DNA from: Hysterangium stoloniferum | Taxonomy: Eukaryota; Basidiomycota; Agaricomycetes; Hysterangiales; Hysterangiaceae | Length of the DNA: 64,000 bases | Direction: 5' to 3' | Assembly: GCA_015178975.1 (NCBI GenBank) | Contig: WHVD01000152.1 | Span: forward strand, 1-64,000 | Shown: in pieces, positions 10,726 to 20,880 of the stretch | How positions within the stretch are numbered: the stretch's first letter is position 1 | Layout of the letters: every line of letters starts with the position of its first letter | Program-made: the position numbers and the translations under genes | Notes under the pieces: model-generated | Told to the model about the DNA's origin: nothing | Databases searched by the model: none | Seen by the model: only the letters and a program-made list of their open reading frames with translations

Positions 10726-12403
10726 TTCTGAGGTCAGTGCTGCTTAACCACGAATCCTCTTCGGGTCCATAACCTTTCCAGCACACCCTAAATAGCAGAC
10801 GATTTCGCTGTTTTCTATGTCCAACAATAGCTTCGACTTCATATTCTTCATTATCTGATTTCAACTCTCTTAGGTTCTCAAGTTGGGGTCTTGGACCTAG
10901 GTTGGGAGGAGAGGGTTGATATTTCTGCAGATGATCCCGATTAATGACTGGATGCATCGGATACTCCAGGGGAATCTTAAGCCTAAATACTTGAGAGTTC
11001 AATTTCTCAAGGACCTCGAATGGTCCAATCCGTCTTTGTATTAGTTTCTTCCCCATTCCCTTGACTTCCACCAGTTCGAGGGAGTGGGGGTTCACCAATA
11101 CAAAGTCTCCCTCGGAGATATCTTCTACGGGTCTTTGCTTCTTGTTATACGCTCATGCTTGAATCTCTTGGGCTCGAGCGATTGAATCCCACGCCATCTG
11201 CCGATGATTTTCTAGCTCGAGGATCCATTGGTTGGCCATAGGGCTGTCTGATAGTTCTCTAGGAACTAGGGGTTCGTCACCTCCTAGAACTCAAGACATT
11301 CCTCTTGGGAGGTATCCCATTAATAAGAAGGCCGGGGCGTAGTTTGTGGAACTGTGAACAGTCGAGTTGTATGCGTGAACAACTACCTCAATCCACTGGG
11401 ACCAGCTTTCCTTAGCAGAAGCACAATAGGCTCGAAGCATCTGTTCTATGGTCGCATTCATATTCTCCGTTTGCCCATCCGTTTGAGGATGATGAACCGA
11501 AGATACCGCAAGGGTGGTACCATAGATCTTACAGACTTCCCACCAAAACCTGCAGGTCCATCTCTTATCCCGGTCACAGATTATTCGAGAGGGCAGTCCG
11601 AAGGGGCTTGCCACCTGTTTGACAAATATTTGTGCGAATCCTTCAGCCGTAAGGTTCAAAAAGGTAGGTATTGTAATAGCGTAACACGTCAATTTATCAA
11701 CGGCAATGAAGACTGCAGAATACGAATCCTTTCCTGAGTTGGGTAGTCCAGTGATTAAGTCCATAGAAACTACCTCAAATGGCCTAAAAGGTACATCAGC
11801 CGGTCTGAGGGCTCCTTGACGAGCGGTGCGATCGACTTTGGTTTTTTGGCAGATGTCGCAGGTACGCGCGTACGACATGCAATCTTGTAGCATTTTTGGC
11901 CAAAAGAACCGGTCTTTCATCAGGTTGAACAACCGCTGGCCTCCGGCGTGTGCTCCCTCAAAAGGGTTATCATGTACCAACCTTAAAATCGAGTTAATCA
12001 TGGTTCTGGGTACACAGACTCGACTTTTCCAGTCCGAGTCACGAAAGTACAGGAGTCGGTTTGCTCCCACGAAGTAGTGAGAAGGAGTAACAACCGCATT
12101 GGGTGAAGGGGTATCTAGAGTGTAGAGATTCCTGAAAACGGGGTCCTTTGAATAACCCTCTAGAAATTTCTTTATATATCCCTCCTCGATGCTGATTAGT
12201 AGCTGAGGATGACGCAATGCGAAGTCAGACTCGTCTTCCTGGTCGTTCCTTACTGTGTTATGAGAATCCCATTCTGACTGTTGGACCTTTTGAGTTACTC
12301 CGAAAGGTTCCATAGAATCAAGTATGGTAGAGAAGACCGCCTTCTTAGCGGGTTCGTCCTTCCATAGTTTTTCCTCAGTATGTTAAAGGCATAGAAAAGA
12401 ATT

Positions 12404-12477
12404 GACCCAGCCTGGGATTGAACCAAGGACCTCCTGGCTTTATATGCAGGTGCTCTTAACCACTGAGCTACTGGACC
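12404..12477 (-). other. tRNA-like sequence, first LTR of T2
   Basis: Same 74-nt fold as T1: acceptor, D and T stems intact, anticodon arm degenerate. Confidence 0.75.
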
Positions 12478-12721
12478 TATAGTCTAGTATTATATGATGG
12501 ATTATATATACATATATATAAGGACTTATGATGCCAACTTGTGCTCTTATAACAGCTTATATAACTGATGGCAAACCTGGGTCTTATAACAGTCTATCAC
12601 ATATAGATATTGTATTTTCCCATTTCTAACACTTCCCCTGAAATCAATATCTAGTCTATACCCTACGCAGCAGATGAAGCTGAACGGGGCCCATAACCTG
12701 TTAAAGGCATAGAAAAGAATT

Positions 12722-12796
12722 GACCCAGCCTGGGATTGAACCAAGGACCTCCTGGCTTTTATATACAGGTGCTCTTAACCACTGAGCTACTGGACC
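12722..12796 (-). other. tRNA-like sequence, second LTR of T2
   Basis: 75 nt, with one extra T in the anticodon region compared with T1. Boxes A and B are kept. Confidence 0.75.
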
Positions 12797-12951
12797 TATA
12801 GTCTAGTATTATATGATGGATTATATATACATATATACAAGGACTTATGATGCCAACTTGTGCTCTTATAACAGTTTATAGAACTGATGGCAAGCCTGGG
12901 TCTTATAACAGTCTGTCACATATAGATATTGTATTTTTCCCATTTCTAACA

Positions 12952-13196
12952 CTTCCCCTATTGTTTAAGGCTGGAAGCCAACGTTGGCTTAGTGGTTTCC
13001 AACATAAAGTAAACTCCGATACTCCGAATACCCCACAAGGTCGTGAGTTCAATCCCCACCCATACCAATAGTTTCAAGCCCAAAAATAAGTGGCAAAAAT
13101 AACTTATAAGTGGCATTAAGAGGGATAAAAATTACTTAATATATATGTTGGCCCACACAATGTTGGCTACCGGCCTTAAACAAGTCATAGGGGAAG
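12952..13196. other. Second interior of T2 with another tRNA-related segment
   Basis: The outer ends are inverted copies (CTTCCCCTA...TAGGGGAAG, plus GTTTAAGGC/GCCTTAAAC). Inside, TTGGCTTAGTGG near 12984 and GAGTTCAATCCCCA near 13044 resemble tRNA A and B boxes about 60 nt apart. No matching 5' acceptor strand is visible, so this is a tRNA-derived remnant (SINE-like) at best. Confidence 0.45.
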
Positions 13197-13314
13197 TGTT
13201 AGAAATGGGAAAAATACAATATCTATATGTGACAGACTGTTATAAGAGCACAAGTTGGCATCATAAGTCCTTATATATATGTATATATAATCCATCATAT
13301 AATACTAGACTATA

Positions 13315-13389
13315 GGTCCAGTAGCTCAGTGGTTAAGAGCACCTGCATATAAAAGCCAGGAGGTCCTTGGTTCAATCCCAGGCTGGGTC
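13315..13389 (+). other. tRNA-like sequence, third (inverted) LTR of T2
   Basis: 75 nt on the plus strand with acceptor, D and T stems as in T1. Confidence 0.75.
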
Positions 13390-13417
13390 AATTCTTTTCT
13401 ATGCCTTTAACACAGTA

Positions 13418-16302
13418 CTCTTGTCCAGAGAGGTCGAGGTGATAGCTTGCAAGTCATCTCTAATAGGGCTCACAAAGGCTGGTACCCGAGGGAGTCTGGA
13501 CAGTGGGTCCACGTTGCTGTGAACTCTCCCTGCTCGATGCAAAATCTTCGCCCCCTATGCGGCTAGTCGACGATTAGTGTTCTCATAAGATCTAGCCCAT
13601 TGCAGAGCTGCATGGTCCGTAATGAGCAGAACATGTTCACCTTCAATGAAAGGTTGGAAGTGGACTAGTCCCTCCTTTGCTGCTAACGCTTCCCGTTCAG
13701 TAGCAGAATAGTTACGTTCAGCGCTTTTCAGTGTGCGACTCCAATATACAATGACTCATTCAACAGTAACTTCAGTCGCCTCAAAAGTGGGTCCCCACGA
13801 ATCCGACTACTCAATCTCGGGCTGTTTGGTTTTGTACCGATGAACAAAGGATGGCACATCCTGCACACGGTCAAAAGCTAACTTGGCTTGGGCATAGATT
13901 TTAGTGTCCACTAAGTCTCCTAAAGCCATCTTCTGGACTTGTTGGAGACAACAACCCAAGGCAAAATCCGAAGCGTCCATATACAATTGATAGGGCATCC
14001 CACTAACTGGATGTCCCAGCACTGGAGCTGATCCTAATGTGGTTTTAACATCCTCATAAGCTCGGACATGTTCAGCGGTCCACGTCCAGGGTGTTCCCTT
14101 TTTTAGGAGCGAGAATAAAGGGGACACCATCCATGAATAGAATGGTATATACGCTGAAAAGTAAAGGACCATTCCAAGGAACCGTTGTAGTTCAGAAATC
14201 TTAGTGGGTGGGGCCAGTTCCAATATAGTGTGAACTTTTTCTTGGTGGGTTGAAAAACCCAACCTGGATACTTTATGACCCAACAACAAGATTGAATTAT
14301 ATCTGATAAAACATTTTTTGGGAGAGAGTGTGATACCGGCCGAAGCGATAGCGCCAAGCACCTGATTCAGGTGAAGCAAATGATCATTCCAGTTCTTAGA
14401 GAATATGACTATGTCATCGATGTAGACTAAACAAAAAATCCACAAGTAGGGTGCTAAAACTGTTTGCATGATGCGCTGAAATGTGGAGGGGCCGTTTCTG
14501 AGCCTGAACGGCATTCTTTTAAATTGCCACAGCCCTCTATGGGATCTGAAGGCTGTTTTGGGCTTATCGTCCTCCAACATTTCTAATTGGGTAAACCCAG
14601 CTAGCGCATCGAAAGAAGAAAGAACATTTGATCCCAACAGTGCCTGCATGATCTCCGATTGATGTGGTAAAGGGAATTTGTCTGGAACAGTGAGATGATT
14701 AAATTTCCGATAGTCGATGACCACCCACGGTTTACCATTGCGATATACTACAAAAGCTGGCGCTCCCCAGGGGCTTTTAGATGGCTCAATGACACTCTGT
14801 TCGAACCAGGTATCCATTTGCTTGTCTATAACTCTCCTATTGGCAGGGGACAAAGGGAACATAAGCATGGATATGGGCTGGGCTCCCTCTTTCAAGGGGA
14901 CAGGGACTCTACATTCCACTTGCCCTAACCGTCCGTCGACTCTGAAAGCCTTAATGTTCTCAGTCAAAACTGATCTGAGACGTGGCAGGACCTCCATTGG
15001 TATATCCGGTCCCAAATTGACTAACTTGTGAAGATCCTCTGAGGCCAATTTCTCATTATCAGCCACTGCAGCCGTCTTAGGACCAGGCGGTTCGAAATCG
15101 TCCGCAATCTCTGGTTCAACAGGTGGCTTAGGCCTCTCTGAGGCGACTTGACGGTCCTCCTCAAGTTGAGAGAGACTTTCGATAAGGTGTGCGATCTTGG
15201 TCGTGCCTGCTACCATTAAACCTTTCTCCTCGAGTGACCTGGGCTTGTGAGCCCAACGAGCGGGGTCATGAATTATCCCTATTGTCTCCCCTCGTCGGAT
15301 AGTCTTAGGGGTTAGTGATGGATTGGCTAAAGGTACTGCCGCACTATTCCTTGAAATTGCCGTGATTGGTGTAGCTAATATCGAACCGTCCTCATTTTGC
15401 AATACAATTCCTTCAACAATCCATTCCTCGCCCTTTAGATCTTCAACAGAAATAGGCACTAGTCTGGCTGACTCTGGATCGATAGTGCAATCCTCCAAGG
15501 CTCGTGCGACTCTTTCAGTATGCACACCTTTATCAGGGAGAGAGGTGAGCTTGGGTTGCTCCTTCTCATGCTTCCCGAAAGGGGCCTTATTGATGGTGAA
15601 GGTCAAAGGTTGAGATTTCTTAGAAGAACTGGCTGGAATAAAACCCTGTCGTCCCGGGAGAATAAGTCTAGATCCCAACGGCTGATCTCTTAGAGTACCG
15701 ATTTCGTAATTAATATGGAAATCCTCTCCTAAAAGAATTGGCACTGTCATTCCTCTAATGACATAAGTTTCCACCGCGAACTTCAGTAACGTTCCACTGT
15801 CGTCCTCCAGGTAAATAGGAATATTAACATATCCGATAACTTTAGCGTTACCTGTGAGCTGGATTAGATGCAACTTGAGTCCTTGTTTCAACTTATATAT
15901 GCCCTGCAGCTCCTTGTAGAATTCCTCCGATATAAGGGAAAGATCCGCTCCCGTGTCCATTCGAATTTTAACGCGTTCGGGTGAATCGGGAGTTCCTACA
16001 TGACCGAAAACATGGAGCGCTGCAACTCCTATGCTAGAGTAACCACTGGGAGGATCCCGTTTTCGATAAAGGATCGTAGTATCCTCCTTCATCAGACGAC
16101 TGGAACGAGGGTATTGGATTCTAGGCCTCTTACTTTCCTTGCGCAGGGACAAGCTTACATTCCTGTGCTCACTTCGGCAAGGAACATGCTTCGAAGGGGA
16201 ATCCAATACTGGATCATTGTCACTGTCCTCTGAATCCGAGTCCTCGTATGGTAGTACATAAGTCGGGGGGGTTCCCGGGATCAAACGGGAAAGTGTCAAC
16301 AT
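13418..16302 (-). pseudogene. B2 protease, RT and RNase H
   Basis: An 831-residue open stretch (16302-13807) holds the protease RMDTGADLSLI (about residues 115-125) and the RT with PFRLRNGPSTFQ and the catalytic YIDDIVIFS, then the start of RNase H. It is followed by stops at 13807-13809 (TAG where O has TGG) and 13756-13758 (TGA, shared with O). RNase H continues with YSATEREALAAKEG to the T2 insertion. The gag frame joins this frame only if a small indel near 16245 is corrected. O reads through there, so gag-pol was probably one ORF. Confidence 0.85.
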
Positions 16303-16656
16303 CAGCTCCAGGTGAACAGAGCGAATTCGAGCTGATTTGTTCGTGAGAATCTCCAGTCTGACAGTAGTTCTCGGTCAGGCCTTCAAGGTCCTGCCGATGA
16401 GCACTCAGCTGGTCTCCCTTTTCGAAGAAATCTGTGGTGAGTATGGATACATTAACTTCAGACGGAAGAGCTTCACCAGTCATTCAATTTTCCTCCCTTA
16501 CTAATTTGTCTCCGACTTGGGGTGTATAAATGGAAACAAAAGTCAATTCGTCATCAGAGCTATTTACTTGTCCTTGTATAGATAGTCCATGAACCGCTTC
16601 ATATAACCTTTGCTCCTCAGCTTCCTCCAACATATCCTGTGCAGAGCATTTGTTGA
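16230..16656 (-). pseudogene. B2 gag C-terminal part and gag-pol linker
   Basis: Encodes NKCSAQDMLEEAEEQRLYEA, GLSIQGQVNSSDDEL, then TTDFFEKGDQLSAHRQDLEGLT, matching O's 20881-21120 and 7221-7130. FEKG/DQLSA is exactly where B2 entered O. The frame is interrupted near 16483-16500 and near 16245. Confidence 0.75.
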
Positions 16657-16846
16657 TAGGGAGGATAACCGAAAACTTTAAAAGTTGTTTATTCACTAAA
16701 GTATATATATTTATATTGTTTGTTGTAAAATTAATATTTAATCAAATTCAGCCTATCAGATAATATTCTGGAGAATAAGGAAATATTAATATTTATCTTG
16801 TATCTGACAAAAGTTAGTCAAACAAACATATATAGATTATCCTTTT

Positions 16847-17135
16847 TGTTAAATGTGACCTGTGACTTACTGTGACACATGACACACACAAGTCTGAGGA
16901 AAGTTGTTACTATTCAGGTCACTAACTACAAGCTTATATATGTTATACATCAGTAGGCTTGTCAGCTGTCATAAGTGACAGCTGGTTGACAGCTGGTTGA
17001 CAGCTGTCATCAGTGACAGCTGATTGACAGCTGTCATGGGAAATGAACTGGGAATACCCTGGAACATGCTGGAAGGTTCTAGAAGGTTCTAGAAGGTTCC
17101 AGAAGGTTTTGGAGACAGTGGAGGCAGTTTTAACA
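16847..17135 (-). repeat. G-family copia solo LTR in the MITE-like element
   Basis: 289 bp with an exact 5-bp duplication CTTTT (16842-16846, 17136-17140). It is the shortest complete G LTR in the window, with the fewest CAGCTG units. The heat-shock array is at 17071-17105. Confidence 0.9.
17071..17105. promoter_or_regulatory. Heat-shock-element array in G solo LTR
   Basis: Seven contiguous nGAAn/nTTCn pentamers. The second unit is GTTCT instead of CTTCT, so core positions are kept. Confidence 0.7.
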
Positions 17136-17576
17136 CTTTTGGGGATAAATTCCACAACATGGATTGGTTGGCCAGACAGTTCTGGTTAACTTTCTAAACC
17201 AAATAAATTTAAATTATATGAAATATATTTGAAAGTTTGTATAATATACAAGAGAATGCATCTCATCCCAAAGATTAAGTCATAACCCAAATAATTTTGG
17301 TTAACTATAATGTTTGTGGACATTTTAAAAGTCATGGAGATACTAGAGAATGTATTTTATCCCAAAGATTAGGTAACAACCCAGATAATCTTGTATAACC
17401 ATGACATTTTTGCATATTTTAAGGGAGTGTACAAGTCTTAAAGATGAAATTTTGGTTTAATGAAATATAAATTTCTAAAACATGTATTCATAGCCAGGAG
17501 AAATAGTCTCACCTAAAAATATGAGGAGCTTTTCATAAAATTTTGTGTATTCAATGAATTGTGACTATCCTCCTAG

Positions 17577-20156
17577 AGACATAATGAGACATTTTGCCAG
17601 CTTGAGGGCAGTCTATCTTGAAATGCTCCGGACTTCCGCATATCCAACATTCCTTAGTGGGTTTGACCACGCTCTTCTTGTTACTCCTCTCGAAGAACAT
17701 TTTTCCGTGACGCTTTCCCTGCGTTGGATTAGCGATGTCAGGGACGGTCCTTCTCGTCGAGCCTCTCTCGTTAGTCTCACTAACGAGAACCTGGTTAGGT
17801 GAAGAGAAGTCGTCGGTGACTCTAAAATCCACTTCCTGACCCTCTGCTAACATTACGTGCGGTTTCTGGAACCTGTAAGGTTCCCGGTGTGTTTGGACCC
17901 AAGCGTTAATCAGAGCTTCTTGCAGGTTATTAGCATAAGTCTGCAAACTCATGATATCGTCGATGGGTTGTCCTTGAAGAAGGTAGAGCCATTCCGTAGG
18001 CAGCGTGAGAATGAGTCTGCGTGTCTCATCTCCTCTGTCCTGGTGGAACCCGTACAGAAAACGATAGAGTTTAACTCTCCATTGGATGTAGTGGACGGGT
18101 ATCTCACGATCGTGACCAACTTGTCGAAATTTCATGGCTTCCCATTCTAAGGCCAAGGATTCACGCCAGCGAGTTCCAAGCAATCCTTCCACAATGCCCC
18201 AGAGAAATGACCCGTGAGATTGACTGAATTCAGTACGATGCTCACGGTCTAGGGTGCTCCACCAGACCTTAGCGTTTCCCGTAAGTCGTCTTGGTAGAGC
18301 GAGTCCTAACATCACACTCAAAGAGTCTGATATCTCCGCAAGACTCATGATGTCCATGATATAGTCCAAGGCCTCCTCTCTCTTTCCTCCAGCAAGTGTG
18401 TGTACCATTCCGTGCATGTACCATTTTTTCTTTCTTTGTCCTCCTCTGATCATCCTCCTCTCTTTCTCCAGGTCATGTGTGTCCCCTTTCCTTCTCTCTT
18501 CAACCTCCTCTCTTTCCTCCAGCTAGTGTGTGTATCATTTCCTTCTCTCTCCGTCCTCTAATCAGCCTTGGATTGGGCTCCATCGTATTCGGGGAGGTCA
18601 GACCATTTGATCCTGAGGTCGCTGGTGTTAAGAGTGATCTTCTTGTCCTTAGGTAAGTCGTCAATAAGCGCACTAGCTTGAGACCGCATCGGAGTTCGAA
18701 AAGGGGTGTTAGGCACTCTATTGTGGCGCTCCCCACATCCCGAGTTTCCTCCTCGGTCTGAAGTGCTCGAACTCCCAGATGAATCACTAGGGGGTCCTCC
18801 TGATGGCAAGAAGGAATTTGAAGTGATCGGCAGAGAATGGCAGGGACCGTCTGGATTCAGCGATCCTCAACCAGCAACTGGGCCAGCTATACCCTCAGTG
18901 AACGCCGTAGAGAAGGACGGTTGACCCTTGCTGGCGACTGATCGATTTCTGACAGTGGTCACCTCGTTCCCGACGTTAGGGCTGTTTGAAACTCCCTCAA
19001 ATGCGACGCGAGAGCGAGGATCTCCCTGCAAAGGCATGGGACCAGATTCCATCGCGATTTGTCTCTCCATCTCCATCGTGTTCAGGAGTCGATGTGGCTG
19101 AGGTTGATGAAAGGGAGCACAGACCTCAATCCTCTTTTCTTGAAGGCATTCTATCACCTGCATCCTCAAGTCCAGCGGAAAATCCTCCATTATCACAGGA
19201 CGGTTGAGAGAAGATAGGAAACGAGTATCTGGAGACCCATTTAGGTTGCGAACAAACGAATCAGTCGTGGAGATAGGCGAATTGGGGACCTGAATTGAGT
19301 TGTTATAGGGGAGGAGTACCTCTAAAACCATCTTATCGAGTCTTCTTTGATTTCGTTTCAGCCGACCCCTTAGAGTGAAGTATGCAAACGACAGATTTGG
19401 CATGACTCCATTGAGAGACTCCTCCAACATGCGGATGTACATGTACTGGTAGTCGACCTTAGGCACGACATGATCTCCGCCAAGCAGGACGTGCAGGATC
19501 TGCAATGCATCATCATGCGTACGAAGTGCCTCAAGGAATAGAGAAAACACTTCCCGCTTGAGAATCCTGCTTCCTCCTTCCGTTGCGGTAGTCACCTCAT
19601 TCGACCATTCGGGAATCGATCGGGTCAAGTCCTCGAGGTTCCCTGGTCGCGTGAATAAATCTCGCGCCTATAAGATCGCTTGGTAACGACCCAACCAAAC
19701 TGCTACAGTCACTGGTAAAATAGGATAATCCGTATTGTACTCCTCTACAAAGGGGGTAACCAGATCCTCGGAGATTCGATTGGTGTAGTACATATCCCAT
19801 TGTACGTCAATGGGCTGAGCATAAATCATATGGCCTCTGAGGAACTGCTTGAGGATAACTTGTCTCGGAGGGAACCTGAGAACAGGCAAGGATGCTCGAC
19901 CAGGCTCAACGTTGGTTCCAGGGGCATTCAACTGCCCAGGTGACGAGCGTTCTTCAGGTGGGTCGGGTGGAATGTTCGTTGACAATTCCGCTACTACTCC
20001 GGAAGGATCCTCCAGAGGAGTTGATCCTTGGAGAGTCGAGGAAGACTTCCTCAAAGTGACATTATGGGGTGGTTCCAAATTAGCGGATTTTTGACGAGGC
20101 ATGGAGCTACTCGGAGCTGATGAAGACCTGGGTATTTGATTCTTGCCCGTAGTCAT
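17577..20156 (-). pseudogene. B2 Gag (large, with CCHC knuckle), broken
   Basis: Starts MTTGKNQIPRSSS at 20156. The N-terminal Ser/Pro-rich segment is followed by a unique domain (LKREVFSLFLEALRTHDDAL ... YMYIRMLEESLNGV). Then comes a retrotransposon-Gag core (NAKVWWSTLDREHRTEF ... WEAMKFRQVGHD ... WRVKLYRFLYG) and a CCHC knuckle CWICGSPEHFKIDC near 17620. At about 850 residues it is long for a gypsy Gag. Breaks: TAG at 19668-19670, TGA at 18867-18869 (O keeps CGA there), and a purine-rich insertion at about 18374-18566. It would form the particle shell and bind RNA. Confidence 0.8.
18374..18566. repeat. Purine/pyrimidine-rich insertion with internal repeats in B2 gag
   Basis: About 190 bp absent from the O copy, where AAGGC runs straight into TTGGAC. 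It contains repeated CTTTCCTCC and GTGTGTGTA(T/C)CATT motifs. No target duplication longer than GCC and no clear splice sites are seen. It may be tandem expansion or filler DNA. Confidence 0.55.
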
Positions 20157-20213
20157 TCGCGTGTTCGGGTTTTAGTAGTCCAATAATAAGATCTTTCTTC
20201 ATAGGAAAAGAAC

Positions 20214-20232
20214 GGTCCGGCTCGGATCACCA
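20214..20232 (-). other. B2 primer-binding site
   Basis: One base inside the 5' LTR the minus strand reads TGGTGATCCGAGCCGGAC, which begins with TGG (complement of a tRNA CCA end). The O element has a mutated version at 24402-24420. The priming tRNA species is not identified. Confidence 0.55.
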
Positions 20233-20233
20233 C

Positions 20234-20875
20234 TGTGAAGAGTTGATAGATTCTGACCGTTCAATATACAAAGAATAGTGTTTATTCAACTACTATTAGC
20301 AGGTATTGACCGTACAGTACAATACCGTAGATTACTAGACTGGCAGTACTAGTAAGGAGACACGCTATGCGTCACAAGAGCAACTGTACAGTTGCTCTTG
20401 ACGGCTAGAATGAAAGAAGGAAAGAGTTGACCTTCATGGTACAACTCGTAGCTAAACATAAGATAGATAATCAACAAGAAGCTGAATATCTAAAGTAAAG
20501 AGATAGTAGCGTGAGTCAACTATAGTGTCGACGAGCGCAAAGACCTTAAAGGGGAACTCGACCTTTGTGGTTCGAGTTCAAAGTACGTTAGTATGCGAGA
20601 GAACACTACCTTTATAGGTAGTTGAGACGTTACCCTTGACACCTCTCACTATTCGACATCTGGGTCGTTTACGAGGTGGTGTCTGCTGGGTAAAAAGTGT
20701 CTATCGTTTGGCGCTGAGAGCGCCCATACGTATACACAAAGCTTCGAACTACAAAATAAGGGTATGCTCGAAATATAGAAAGAATGTAAATGAAGAAAAT
20801 AAAAGGTAAATAATAAAGTACTATAATCCAACTATTATTCCTTAGTCCAATTATATGCTATGCATACCCTTCACA
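20234..20875 (-). repeat. B2 5' LTR
   Basis: 642 bp, TGTGAAGAGTT...CCTTCACA on the plus strand. It differs from the 3' LTR mostly at CpG-derived sites, for example GCGCGAGTCGAC versus GCGTGAGTCAAC. Confidence 0.88.
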
Positions 20876-20880
20876 CCCCC

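Larger units (their letters stand above)
10368..12380 (-). pseudogene. B2 integrase and chromodomain, broken
   Basis: Integrase runs from about 12380: HHCC zinc region (HDNPFEGAHAGGQRLF ... CDICQKTKV), catalytic core with SMDLITGLP, FIAVDKLT and HHPQTDGQTENMN, then GPFEVLEKLN-type C-terminal sequence. A chromodomain follows (EYEVEAIVGHRKQRN ... CWKGYGPEEDSWLSSTDLR, about 10860-10730). It would tether integration to heterochromatin. TGA codons interrupt the frame at 11291-11293 and 11153-11155, both best explained as CGA->TGA. A G solo LTR splits the last chromodomain helix; removing it restores DLRNALALLRAYK and a stop at 10370-10368. Confidence 0.85.
12381..13412. mobile_element. T2: composite T-family TRIM insertion with inverted third LTR
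   Basis: One exact 5-bp duplication CAGTA (12376-12380, 13413-13417) flanks the whole block. It holds LTR(-) 12381-12631, a 67-nt interior with inverted purine tract and primer-binding site, LTR(-) 12699-12951, a 245-nt second interior 12952-13196 with purine tracts at both ends (inverted and direct), and LTR(+) 13197-13412. The third LTR lacks about 35 bp between two copies of GTTATAAGA. It interrupts B2 at the RNase H-integrase boundary. Confidence 0.85.
16660..17573. mobile_element. MITE-like DNA element with TAG target duplication
   Basis: The ends are an 8-bp inverted repeat GGAGGATA, followed by ACC or GTCAC. TAG is repeated at 16657-16659 and 17574-17576; the uninterrupted O sequence has a single CAG there. 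Without the nested G solo LTR it is about 620 bp and AT-rich with no ORF. A 3-bp duplication is seen in PIF/Harbinger- and CACTA-type elements, but neither signature is convincing. It interrupts gag after the zinc knuckle. Confidence 0.6.
7222..20875 (-). mobile_element. B-family chromovirus B2 (full-length, degenerate, nested in O)
   Basis: Two LTRs (7222-7864 and 20234-20875), a 5-bp duplication CCCCC (7217-7221, 20876-20880), a primer-binding site beginning TGGTGATCCGAGCC one base inside the 5' LTR, and a purine tract CTGGGGGGCAC before the 3' LTR. Internal order on the minus strand: gag, protease, RT, RNase H, integrase, chromodomain, extra ORF. The LTRs differ mostly by C/T and G/A changes at CpG, so the insertion is not recent. 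Nested inside are a G solo LTR (10420), a T composite (12381) and a MITE-like element (16660) holding another G solo LTR. Confidence 0.88.
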
